Origin: Aeromicrobium sp. Root495
GTDB taxonomy: Bacteria; Actinomycetota; Actinomycetes; Propionibacteriales; Nocardioidaceae
Assembly (NCBI RefSeq): GCF_001426755.1
Contig: NZ_LMFJ01000002.1
Coordinates: 410,038 to 474,037 of the forward strand
Reading direction: 5' to 3'
Length of the DNA stretch: 64,000 nt
In this document: piece after piece, positions 25,576-32,561 of the stretch
How positions within the stretch are numbered: the stretch's first letter is position 1
How the letters are laid out: every line of letters starts with the position of its first letter
Made by a program: the position numbers and the translations under genes
The notes under the pieces: model-generated
What the model was told of the DNA's origin: nothing
The model's input: the letters and a program-made list of their open reading frames with translations, nothing else
The model's database searches: none

Positions 25576-26241
25576 ATGAGCCTCCTGATCACCGTGCGCG
25601 GCAGCGCCGAGAGAAGCTGTCCGGCCGAGCGCGGGATCGTGTCCCTGGGAGCCCACGTGGAGGGGTCCGAGAAGGACGAGGTCGTGGCCCGGGCCAAGCG
25701 GGCCCTCGACCCGCTCGTCTCCCAGCTCGGCGAGCTGCAGCAGCGCGGCGCGCTGGCCACGTGGTCGAGCGACCAGGTCAGGGTGATCTCTCAGCACCCG
25801 TGGGCGGGGGACCGACGCTCCGACGAGGTCGTCCACACGGCGAGCTTCGGGGTGCGGGCCGAGTTCGTCGACTTCGAGAAGCTGGCCGGCTTCGTGGACC
25901 ACTGGGCCGGTCGCGACCACGTGGAGGTGCACGGCCTGGCGTGGGACGTGCTGGCCTCCCACCGTCGCGCCTACGTGGCCGAGGTCCGCAAGGCCGCGGT
26001 CGACGATGCCGTCGCCACGGCGCAGGCCTACGCCGACGCCGTGCGGCGCGGCCGGGTGACCCCGGTGGAGATCGCCGACCCCGGCATGCTCGGTGACGGC
26101 TCCGGTGGCGGCGGAGCAGCGCCCATCATGGCCAAGGCGGCCTTCGCCGACCTCTCGTCCGACGGTGGTCCTGGCCTGCGACTGGAGCCCGAGGACATCC
26201 TGATCGAGGTCTCGGTCGATGCGCGATTCACCACCGACTAG
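25576..26241 (+). CDS. SIMPL (DUF541) domain protein
   Basis: 221 residues from ATG 25576, with AGGATGG 6 bases upstream; an upstream ATG at 25522 has no such site. SLLITVRGSAERSCPAERGIVSLGAHVEGSEKDEVV is the start of the DUF541 fold, and the C-terminal LEPEDILIEVSVDARF completes it. Most SIMPL proteins are secreted, but this one lacks a signal peptide. The biochemical role of the family is unclear; oligomeric ring assemblies are reported for some members. Divergent from the monooxygenase gene. Confidence 0.8.
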   Translation: MSLLITVRGSAERSCPAERGIVSLGAHVEGSEKDEVVARAKRALDPLVSQLGELQQRGALATWSSDQVRVISQHPWAGDRRSDEVVHTASFGVRAEFVDFEKLAGFVDHWAGRDHVEVHGLAWDVLASHRRAYVAEVRKAAVDDAVATAQAYADAVRRGRVTPVEIADPGMLGDGSGGGGAAPIMAKAAFADLSSDGGPGLRLEPEDILIEVSVDARFTTD

Positions 26242-26309
26242 GCCTCTGACCTGCGTAAACGTGACGTGAGTCGTTTGCCAGAGGTGCATACCCGCAGTAC
26301 GGTCGAAGC

Positions 26310-27530
26310 ATGTGGTGGACCTCCTGGCTGGACCGAGTCCGTGGTCGTCGTACCCCCGACGTCGTCGGGACGCGACGCCTCCGCGGCCGCGTCCCGGCCG
26401 TGCCGCTGGGCCGCCGAGCCCCCATGCGAGTCGTCTACACCGACGCCGTGGTGCACGAGACCTACACGCTCAAGGCGCGCGTCCTGCAACGCGCGGCGCG
26501 GCTCGTCTTCAAGCCGCTGCTCCAGCTGACGCCCATCAACGACCGCAGCCTCGCCACCCTCCGCTCGCTCGACCGGCTGTCGGCGCGCGGGCCGCGCTCC
26601 CGGTACGTCGAGCCGGTGCGGCACGAGCTGGGCGGGGTGCCGGTCGAGTCCATGACGCACCGCTTCGGCCCCACCAGTGAGATGAGCGTCCTCTACCTGC
26701 ACGGCGGCGGGTTCTTCTCGTGCGGCATCGAGACGCACCGGCGGATCTGCGAGCGCCTCGCCTACTACACGGGTGCCACGGTCACGTCGGTCGAGTACCG
26801 CCAGCTGCCGGAGGGCACCGTCGCGGACTCCGTGCAGGACGCCATCAACGCCTACGCCGCGCTCGTCGAGTCGGCGGTCGACCCGCACAAGATCGTCGTC
26901 GCGGGTGACTCTGCGGGGGGCTACCTCACCATGAAGATCGCCGAGCTCGCCACGCGCCGGGGGTTGCCGGTCCCGGCCGCGCTCCTCACGTTCTCCCCCC
27001 TGCTCAGCCTCGACCCCGAGCGCACCGACAAGGGCATCGACCGGGTCACGCGCATCCGCGACGCCTACCTGCCGATGCGTCGCATCCCCAAGATCCGTGA
27101 GCGCTGGATGCCCGAGGGTGCGCTGATCGAGGGCTACGCCTCACCGCTCCACGCGAGCGCCTACATCACCTCGCCCGCGTTCTTCGTGGCCGTCGAGGAC
27201 GAGATGCTCCGTCCCGAGATCGAGGCCATGGCCCTGCGTCTGGCGGAGCGGGGCGTGACGGTGGAGACCCACCTGTGGCGCGGTCAGGTGCACGCTTTCC
27301 CCGTGCTGGCCGACGCGCTGCCCGAGAGCCGTCAGGCCATCCAGCTCGCGGCTGCGTTCGCGCGCCGGGCCGTGGGCGAGCTGCCCGAGGAGACCGGCAG
27401 GCCGGACCAGGAGCCCGTGGAGGGTGAGCTGGTCGAGGAGGTGGCCGACGCCGACGAGGAGATCATCGACGTCGACCTGGAGGGCCCGGAGCCCGACACC
27501 CGCCGACGCTGGTTCTTCCAGGCCAGCTGA
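26310..27530 (+). CDS. Alpha/beta hydrolase, hormone-sensitive-lipase family
   Basis: 406 residues from ATG 26310. LYLHGGGFFSCGIETH gives the HGGG oxyanion motif, VVAGDSAGGYL the nucleophile elbow GDSAG, and GQVHAFPVLADALPESR the catalytic His. VAVEDEMLRPE supplies the acid. The N-terminal 100 residues form the cap. The last about 45 residues are strongly acidic (EEVADADEEIIDVDLEGPEPD) and end in a basic RRRWFFQAS, unusual for this family. An esterase or lipase of the type found in fatty-ester metabolism; substrate unknown. ATG 26424 is a possible shorter start. Confidence 0.88.
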   Translation: MWWTSWLDRVRGRRTPDVVGTRRLRGRVPAVPLGRRAPMRVVYTDAVVHETYTLKARVLQRAARLVFKPLLQLTPINDRSLATLRSLDRLSARGPRSRYVEPVRHELGGVPVESMTHRFGPTSEMSVLYLHGGGFFSCGIETHRRICERLAYYTGATVTSVEYRQLPEGTVADSVQDAINAYAALVESAVDPHKIVVAGDSAGGYLTMKIAELATRRGLPVPAALLTFSPLLSLDPERTDKGIDRVTRIRDAYLPMRRIPKIRERWMPEGALIEGYASPLHASAYITSPAFFVAVEDEMLRPEIEAMALRLAERGVTVETHLWRGQVHAFPVLADALPESRQAIQLAAAFARRAVGELPEETGRPDQEPVEGELVEEVADADEEIIDVDLEGPEPDTRRRWFFQAS

Positions 27531-27554
27531 GCCTCGGGACCCGGCCCCAGGCCC

Positions 27555-29054
27555 TCAGTCCTCGAACACGACCTTGAACGAGAACCGCTGGTCGTCGTCC
27601 TCGAGCCACGACGAGATGCCGACGGCGGTCAGCGGGCCGAGGTCGTCGAGCACCTCCTCGACGTCGGGCGGCGGCGAGGCGGCCTTGAGAGCCTTCACGA
27701 TCGCGCTGACGTCGACGAACAGTCCGCCGAGCGAGTCCGACGGGCGCTCGACCGCGGCCTTGAACGACGGCTTGGACCCGAGGTCGCCCTTCGTCGAGAA
27801 CTTGGCCGCCGCCTCGGCGTTGCTGGCGAGCGCGGCGCCCGTGTCGGTCTCGGAGACCTGGAGCGGCAGCCCCAGGTTGGTGGACGCGAGGCGCGAGAGC
27901 CGGGTGAGCAGGTCGCTCGTGGCCGTCTTGTCGCCGGTGACCGCGAGGCCGATGTCGAGCGACTCGACGTCGCTCGGCGACGACAGGGTGGGCAGCGTCT
28001 CCAGGTTCTCGGAGCCGACGGCCAGCCTGAGACCGCCACTGGTGAGGGTCCGCAGGTCCTCGGGGTACTTCAGGCCGAAGGACTGCTCCACGAAGTCCGA
28101 GAAGTCCTCGGTGGTGAAGTCCGGGTCGGCCTCCTGCTCGACGCCCTTCTCGAACGCCTCGGCGTACTGCTCGCCTCCCGCGAAGCCGAGGGCCAGGACG
28201 GTGTCGTCGGGCAGGGTCCCGAGATCGAGCGGCTTGCCGTCGGGCTTGGTCTTGGTGCGGGTGAACCCGGCGACCTCGAGCGTGGAGCTCCCGGCGCGCA
28301 GGGACGCGGTGACCGTCTCCAGCTCCTCGAGTCCCGTGGCGCCGGTGCCGGCCAGGCTCTGCAGCTCGGGGACGTCGGCGAGGGCCTTGCCGTCGAACCA
28401 GACCGAGGCGACGCCGCGCTCACCGAGCTTGTCCTCGTCGGCGGAGAAGCGCTCGGAGTCCGAGAGCGGCTTCTTCTCGGCCTGCTTGACCACGGAGTCG
28501 ACCGTGCGCTGGTTGGGGCCGACCACCACGTAGCCCTGGCTCACGGCGACGCCGCTGTCGCCCTCGCCCGCGCACCCGGCGATCTTCTTGGCCGCGGTGA
28601 CGGACTTCTTCTCGTCCTTCGTCTGCAGGACGACGACGGGCTGGTTGATGCTGCCGCCCACGAGGCCGACACCGGCGCGGTCGCCGAGCCACGGCTCGAC
28701 GTCGTCGTCGTAGTCGAGCCCGTCGCACTCCTCCACCAGGTCCTCGAACACGAGGCGGCGCAGGTCGTCCTTGTCGCTCTTGATGCCTGCCTCCTCGGCC
28801 AGGCTGGGCACCTTGCGGATGAGGCGGAGGGCCGCGACCTTCTGGGAGGCCGACGGGTCGAGGTCGACGCGGGCGTAGGCGACGGTGGAGGCCGGCAGCA
28901 CGTCGGCCGGCTGCAGCCCGCCGCCCGACAACCGGGTGTACGCGTAGGCGCCGCCGCCGGCCAGGGCCAGGACGAGGACGCCGGCCACGACGAGTGGGAC
29001 GGTCCTGCGCTTCCTGGGCTCGTCGGCCGGCAGGGTGATGGTGGGCTCGGTCAT
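27555..29054 (-). CDS. DUF3352 membrane-anchored protein
   Basis: 499 residues from ATG 29054, with GGGGAG 5 bases upstream. A short basic cytoplasmic N-terminus precedes a single helix (VPLVVAGVLVLALAGGGAYAY, about 18-38); the remainder is extracytoplasmic and begins LQPADVLPASTVAYARVDLDPSASQK, the DUF3352 signature. It has only two cysteines in the outer part (EECDGL and AGCAGEG), which may form a disulfide. Role unknown; DUF3352 proteins are common in high-GC Gram-positives. Divergent from the TetR gene. Confidence 0.85.
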   Translation of the reverse strand: MTEPTITLPADEPRKRRTVPLVVAGVLVLALAGGGAYAYTRLSGGGLQPADVLPASTVAYARVDLDPSASQKVAALRLIRKVPSLAEEAGIKSDKDDLRRLVFEDLVEECDGLDYDDDVEPWLGDRAGVGLVGGSINQPVVVLQTKDEKKSVTAAKKIAGCAGEGDSGVAVSQGYVVVGPNQRTVDSVVKQAEKKPLSDSERFSADEDKLGERGVASVWFDGKALADVPELQSLAGTGATGLEELETVTASLRAGSSTLEVAGFTRTKTKPDGKPLDLGTLPDDTVLALGFAGGEQYAEAFEKGVEQEADPDFTTEDFSDFVEQSFGLKYPEDLRTLTSGGLRLAVGSENLETLPTLSSPSDVESLDIGLAVTGDKTATSDLLTRLSRLASTNLGLPLQVSETDTGAALASNAEAAAKFSTKGDLGSKPSFKAAVERPSDSLGGLFVDVSAIVKALKAASPPPDVEEVLDDLGPLTAVGISSWLEDDDQRFSFKVVFED

Positions 29055-29130
29055 GGAGGCTCCCCGGATCGTTCGTTGGTGCGCAGAGGCTATCGGAATC
29101 CTGTGAAGTCGGCCCGCACTCATCTCGCCA

Positions 29131-29152
29131 GAAACAGTCAGACTTGACGGTT
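29131..29152 (+). promoter_or_regulatory. Promoter/operator module before the TetR gene
   Basis: A 22-base block reading GAAACA-nn-CAG-n-CTTGAC-n-GTT. It matches the block at 30705-30726 in 18 of 22 positions, and both lie exactly 28 bases before a GTG start. TTGAC is a good -35 element; 17 bases on comes a weak -10 (TCATCC at 29167). Transcription would begin about at the GTG, giving a leaderless message. The palindrome GTCA-GACT-TGAC inside it could be the TetR site, implying autoregulation. Confidence 0.6.
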
Positions 29153-29179
29153 AATGGGACGGCGGGTCATCCTGGGCGC

Positions 29180-29785
29180 GTGACGAGTCAGCCCGTGCAA
29201 CGCACGCCGCAGGCCGAGCGCACGGCCGCGATGCGGCTGCGGCTCATGGAGGCGACCGTCGACTGCCTCGTCGAGCTGGGGTGGGCCGGCACCTCCACGA
29301 CCGTGGTCAGCCGTCGCGCCGGCGTGAGCCGCGGCGCGCAGCTGCACCACTTCCCCAGCAAGCAGGCGCTCGTGGTGGCGGCCGTCGAGTTCCTCACCGA
29401 GCGGCGGCGCGACGAGCTGGCCGCGGCCGCGGAGGAGCTGCCGGAGCAGGGCCGCACCCGCGCCGTGCTCGACGTCCTTGCGGCGCAGTTCGTCTCGCCG
29501 GTCTTCTTCGCCGCCCTGGAGCTGTGGGTCGCCGCCCGCAGCGACGCCGAGCTGCTCGAGGCCGTGGGGCCGCTGGAGCGTCGCCTCGGCCGCGAGACCC
29601 ACGTCCACGCGCTGGGCCTCTTCGAGGTCGAGGAGGCCAAGGGCGACAACCGGGCGCTCGTGCAGGCCACGCTCGACCTCCTGCGCGGCCTGGGCCTGGC
29701 GGCCTCGCTGAGCGACGACACCCGACGCCGTGGCGCGATCCTCGACGCCTGGGCCACCACCCTCGACCTCCGACTGGAGCGCTGA
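29180..29785 (+). CDS. TetR/AcrR family transcriptional regulator
   Basis: 201 residues from GTG 29180; the frame can be read from TTG 29144, but the promoter element covers that part. The N-terminal HTH reads RLRLMEATVDCLVELGWAGTSTTVVSRRAGVSRGAQLHHFPSKQALV, with helix 3 GVSRGAQLHHFPSK. The ligand domain (about 60-200) is mostly helical. Its promoter block is nearly identical to the one before atuA, and the stop abuts the next gene (TGAATG). The likely ligand is an acyl-CoA or terpenoid intermediate, by analogy with regulators of such clusters; that is inference. Confidence 0.92.
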   Translation: MTSQPVQRTPQAERTAAMRLRLMEATVDCLVELGWAGTSTTVVSRRAGVSRGAQLHHFPSKQALVVAAVEFLTERRRDELAAAAEELPEQGRTRAVLDVLAAQFVSPVFFAALELWVAARSDAELLEAVGPLERRLGRETHVHALGLFEVEEAKGDNRALVQATLDLLRGLGLAASLSDDTRRRGAILDAWATTLDLRLER

Positions 29786-30604
29786 ATGTCCGAGCCCCTG
29801 AACCCCGGGACCCCCTCCGCCAAGGACCAGGTCCTCGCCGATCTCGCGGCCGAGAGCGAGCAGCTCGACGGCTGGGTCTCGGGCCTCTCCGACGACGACT
29901 GGACCACCGTCACCACGCCCGAGGGCTGGACGGTGACCCACCAGGTCGGCCACCTCATGTGGACCGACCGCACGTCGCTCGCGGCCGTGGCCGGCGGCGA
30001 CGAGTGGGACATGCTGGTGCACCTGGCCGTCCAGGACCCCGAGGGATTCGTCGACACCGAGACGGCGCGCATGGCCGAGCTTCCGCCGGAGTCGATGCTG
30101 CACCACTGGCGGGACTCGCGGCAGCGTCTGGCCGAGGCGCTGGCGGCGGTGCCCGACGGGCAGAAGATCCCGTGGTTCGGGCCGCCCATGAGCGCGACGT
30201 CGATGGGGACCGCCCGACTCATGGAGACGTGGGCGCACAGCCGCGACGTCGCCGAGGCCGTCGGGATCGAAGCCCCCCGGGACGACCGCTGCAAGCACGT
30301 GTGCCACCTGGGCGTGCGCACACGCGGCTTCGCCTACCTGACCCGGGGGCTCGAGGTCCCCGACGCCGAGGTGCGCGTCGAGCTCGTCGGTCCGTCCGGC
30401 GCCGTCTGGACGTGGGGTCCGGAGGATGCCACCGAGCGCGTCACGGGCTCGGGCTACGACTTCGCGCTGCTGGCCACGCGTCGGCGCCACCTCGCCGACG
30501 TCGACGTGCACGCCCAGGGTGAGCACGCGCAGGAGTGGCTCGGCATCGTCCAGGCCTTCGCCGGCAACCCCGGCACCGACCCCCGCCCCCTCGCCGACCG
30601 CTGA
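29786..30604 (+). CDS. TIGR03084 family metal-binding (DinB/MDMPI-like) protein
   Basis: 272 residues. The N-terminal four-helix DinB-like fold carries TPEGWTVTHQVGHLMWTDR with paired histidines and a third in METWAHSRDVAEAVG, which together bind a divalent metal. The C-terminal part (about 180-272) resembles the MDMPI tail. Members of TIGR03084 are found beside AtuA-type genes in Actinobacteria; the reaction is not established, and mycothiol-dependent chemistry is one idea. ATG 29786 directly follows the TetR stop, so the two form one message. A palindromic repeat begins right after its stop. Confidence 0.85.
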   Translation: MSEPLNPGTPSAKDQVLADLAAESEQLDGWVSGLSDDDWTTVTTPEGWTVTHQVGHLMWTDRTSLAAVAGGDEWDMLVHLAVQDPEGFVDTETARMAELPPESMLHHWRDSRQRLAEALAAVPDGQKIPWFGPPMSATSMGTARLMETWAHSRDVAEAVGIEAPRDDRCKHVCHLGVRTRGFAYLTRGLEVPDAEVRVELVGPSGAVWTWGPEDATERVTGSGYDFALLATRRRHLADVDVHAQGEHAQEWLGIVQAFAGNPGTDPRPLADR

Positions 30605-30694
30605 CGGTTTACCACGTTAAGCGTGCAACCTGACCCATACCTCCGGAAGCTTCCGTAGGGATGGGTCGGTTTACCAACCCCCCGTGGTAAACCG
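30605..30694 (-). repeat. Dispersed palindromic repeat, copy 2 (90 bp)
   Basis: Ends are the same perfect 12-base inverted repeat as at 534-642 (CGGTTTACCACG at 30605-30616, CGTGGTAAACCG at 30683-30694). The outer arms align with copy 1 only in inverted orientation (26 of 27 identical for 30668-30694), while the 36-bp central near-palindrome (30632-30667) is identical to copy 1 in direct orientation. The arm 30669-30693 folds perfectly (GGTTTACCA against TGGTAAACC). It starts at the first base after the TIGR03084 stop and ends 10 bases before the atuA promoter block, where it could terminate or insulate transcription. Confidence 0.85.
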
Positions 30695-30704
30695 CGGTGG
30701 GGGA

Positions 30705-30726
30705 GAAACAAGCAGGCTTGACTGTT
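30705..30726 (+). promoter_or_regulatory. Promoter/operator module before atuA
   Basis: Matches the block before the TetR gene in 18 of 22 positions and at the same 28-base distance from the GTG start. TTGACT (30718-30723) serves as -35 and GCATGC (30741-30746) as a weak -10 after 17 bases. AACAAGCAG and CTGTTTGTT (30707-30715 and 30722-30730) form an imperfect inverted repeat, and CAAGC-AG-GCTTG a perfect inner one. The likely target of the TetR protein encoded 1 kb upstream; message probably leaderless. Confidence 0.6.
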
Positions 30727-30753
30727 TGTTCTGTTTCAGGGCATGCTCGAGAC

Positions 30754-32481
30754 GTGACGATTCGTGTCGGCAACTGCTCGGGGTATTACGGCGACCGTCT
30801 CTCGGCGATGCGCGAGATGCTCGAGGACGGTGAGCTCGACTACCTGACGGGCGACTACCTCGCCGAGCTCACGATGCTGATCCTGGGCCGCGACCTCATG
30901 AAGGACCCGAGTCTCGGGTACGCCAAGACCTTCGTCCGCCAGGTCTCGGACTCCCTCGCCCTGATCAAGGAGAAGGGCGTCCGCGTGGTCGCCAACGCCG
31001 GCGGCCTCAACCCCGCGGCGCTGGCCGACAAGCTCCGCGAGCTCGCCGCCGAGCAGGGCGTCGAGATCGCGATCGCCCACGTCGAGGGCGACGACCTCCG
31101 GCCGCGCTCGGAGGAGCTGGGCTTCGGGGGCGTGCTCACCGCCAACGCCTACCTCGGCGCCTTCGGCATCGCCGCCGCGCTCGAGGCCGGCGCCGACGTC
31201 GTCGTCACGGGTCGTGTCACCGATGCCTCCGTCGTGGTGGGGCCCGCCATCCACGCCTTCGGGTGGGGTCGCGACGACCTCGACCAGCTGGCCGGCGCCG
31301 TCGTGGCCGGGCACGTCATCGAGTGCGGCACGCAGGCCACCGGGGGCAACTTCAGCGGCTTCGCGAGCCTCGACGTCACGCGCCCGTTGGGCTTCCCCCT
31401 CGCAGAGATCGACGCCGACGGATCGAGCGTCATCACCAAGCACGAGGGCACCGGAGGCGCCGTCACGGTCGACACCGTCACGGCCCAGCTCGTCTACGAG
31501 GTGAGCGGCCCGGCCTACGCCAACCCCGACGTCGTCGCGATGCTCGACACCGTCCACCTCGCGCAGGAGGCCGACGACCGCGTGCGGATCAGCGGCGTCA
31601 AGGGTGCGCCGCCGCCGCCCACCACCAAGGTCTGTCTCAACGCACTCGGCGGGTTCCGCAACAGCGTCGAGCTGGTCCTGACAGGCCTCGACATCCCGGC
31701 CAAGGCAGCGTGGGTCCGCGCCCAGGTCGACGCCGCACTCCAGGCGACCCCTCCCGACGAGGTCGTGTGGCACCTCGACCGCACCGACGTCTTCGACCCC
31801 GCCACGCAGGCCCAGGCCACGTCGTACCTGCACTGCCACGTGAAGAGCGCGAGCCCCGAGCCGGTCGGCCGGACGTTCAGCGACGCCTTCGTCCAGGTGG
31901 CGCTGGCCTCCTACCCCGGCTTCACGCTCACCGCGCCGCCGTCCAAGGGCACGCCGTTCGGCGTCTACCGCGCCGCGTACGTGCCGCAGACCGACGTCCC
32001 GCACGTCGTCGTCCACCCCGACGGCCGTCGCGAGGACGTCGCACCCCCCATCACCACCGCCCCCCTTCCAGATCTGCGCCGTGATCGACCGAGCAGCGAC
32101 ACCGAGACGGTCGATCACGGCGCAGATCGGGCGGTACGGGCGGTCCCGCTGGGGGAGCTGGCGTACGCGCGGTCGGGCGACAAGGGCGGCGACGCCAACG
32201 TCGGAGTCTGGATCCCCGCCCACCATCCGCGCCGTGCCGACGCGTTCGCCTGGCTCGCGAGCGAGCTCACTCCCGAGCGCGTGCAGGAGCTCCTCTCGGA
32301 GTCCGCCGACCTCGACGTCGAGGTGCACGCGTTCCCCGAGCTGGCCGGCGTCAACATCGTGATCCACGGTCTGCTGGGCGAGGGTGTCGCGTCGTCGACC
32401 CGCCTCGACCCGCAGGCCAAGGCCGTCGGCGAGTGGCTCCGTGCCCGCGTCGTGACCATCCCTGAGGAGCTCATCGCATGA
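30754..32481 (+). CDS. atuA: Acyclic terpene utilization AtuA family protein
   Basis: 575 residues from GTG 30754. Residues 1 to about 440 form the DUF1446 domain (IRVGNCSGYYGDRLSAMREM, VVANAGGLNPAAL, VVVTGRVTDASVVVGPA, HVIECGTQATGGNFSGF). A C-terminal AtuA-like ferredoxin-fold domain follows (about 468-575: AYARSGDKGGDANVGV to VVTIPEEL). Atu proteins belong to citronellol/geraniol catabolism in Pseudomonas, where AtuA is required but its reaction is unproven. The linker between the domains is encoded by a 21-bp perfect inverted repeat. First gene of a six-gene catabolic run; its stop overlaps a 27-codon mini-ORF. Confidence 0.88.
   Translation: MTIRVGNCSGYYGDRLSAMREMLEDGELDYLTGDYLAELTMLILGRDLMKDPSLGYAKTFVRQVSDSLALIKEKGVRVVANAGGLNPAALADKLRELAAEQGVEIAIAHVEGDDLRPRSEELGFGGVLTANAYLGAFGIAAALEAGADVVVTGRVTDASVVVGPAIHAFGWGRDDLDQLAGAVVAGHVIECGTQATGGNFSGFASLDVTRPLGFPLAEIDADGSSVITKHEGTGGAVTVDTVTAQLVYEVSGPAYANPDVVAMLDTVHLAQEADDRVRISGVKGAPPPPTTKVCLNALGGFRNSVELVLTGLDIPAKAAWVRAQVDAALQATPPDEVVWHLDRTDVFDPATQAQATSYLHCHVKSASPEPVGRTFSDAFVQVALASYPGFTLTAPPSKGTPFGVYRAAYVPQTDVPHVVVHPDGRREDVAPPITTAPLPDLRRDRPSSDTETVDHGADRAVRAVPLGELAYARSGDKGGDANVGVWIPAHHPRRADAFAWLASELTPERVQELLSESADLDVEVHAFPELAGVNIVIHGLLGEGVASSTRLDPQAKAVGEWLRARVVTIPEELIA
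32071..32128. repeat. Palindromic element inserted in frame in the atuA linker
   Basis: GATCTGCGCCGTGATCGACC (32071-32090) plus one further G is a perfect inverted repeat of 32108-32128, 21 bp per arm with a 16-base loop. It encodes the unstructured stretch LRRDRPSSDTETVDHGAD between the two AtuA domains without breaking the frame. A codon-driven origin is implausible for a perfect 21-bp arm, so a REP-like mobile palindrome that landed in a tolerant linker is the best reading. Confidence 0.75.
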
Positions 32482-32561
32482 GCGAGCGCCAGCGAGTGAA
32501 CGATCAGACTGTCATGACGGTGCCTCCGTACCGTTCCTTTTCTACGGAGGTAGCGGCATGA
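32478..32561 (+). CDS. 27-codon mini-ORF linking atuA to the dehydrogenase
   Basis: ATG at 32478 overlaps the atuA stop (ATGA) and TGA at 32559 overlaps the dehydrogenase ATG at 32558 (ATGA again). The peptide would be 27 residues, beginning MSERQRVNDQTVMTV. Ribosomes finishing atuA could re-initiate, read through the hairpin at 32523-32550 and free the Shine-Dalgarno of the next gene. The starting sequence resembles a low-complexity leader often seen before actinobacterial genes, so it may be only a spacer. No domain is recognisable. Confidence 0.35.
   Translation: MSERQRVNDQTVMTVPPYRSFSTEVAA
32523..32550 (+). promoter_or_regulatory. Hairpin hiding the dehydrogenase ribosome-binding site
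   Basis: CCTCCGTA (32523-32530) pairs perfectly with TACGGAGG (32543-32550) across a 12-base loop. The 3' arm is the GGAGG Shine-Dalgarno of the ATG at 32558, 7 bases on. An alternative stem ACGGT/ACCGT (32517-32521 with 32530-32534) would compete with it. Translation of the upstream mini-ORF would melt the hairpin, giving coupled expression. Confidence 0.55.
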
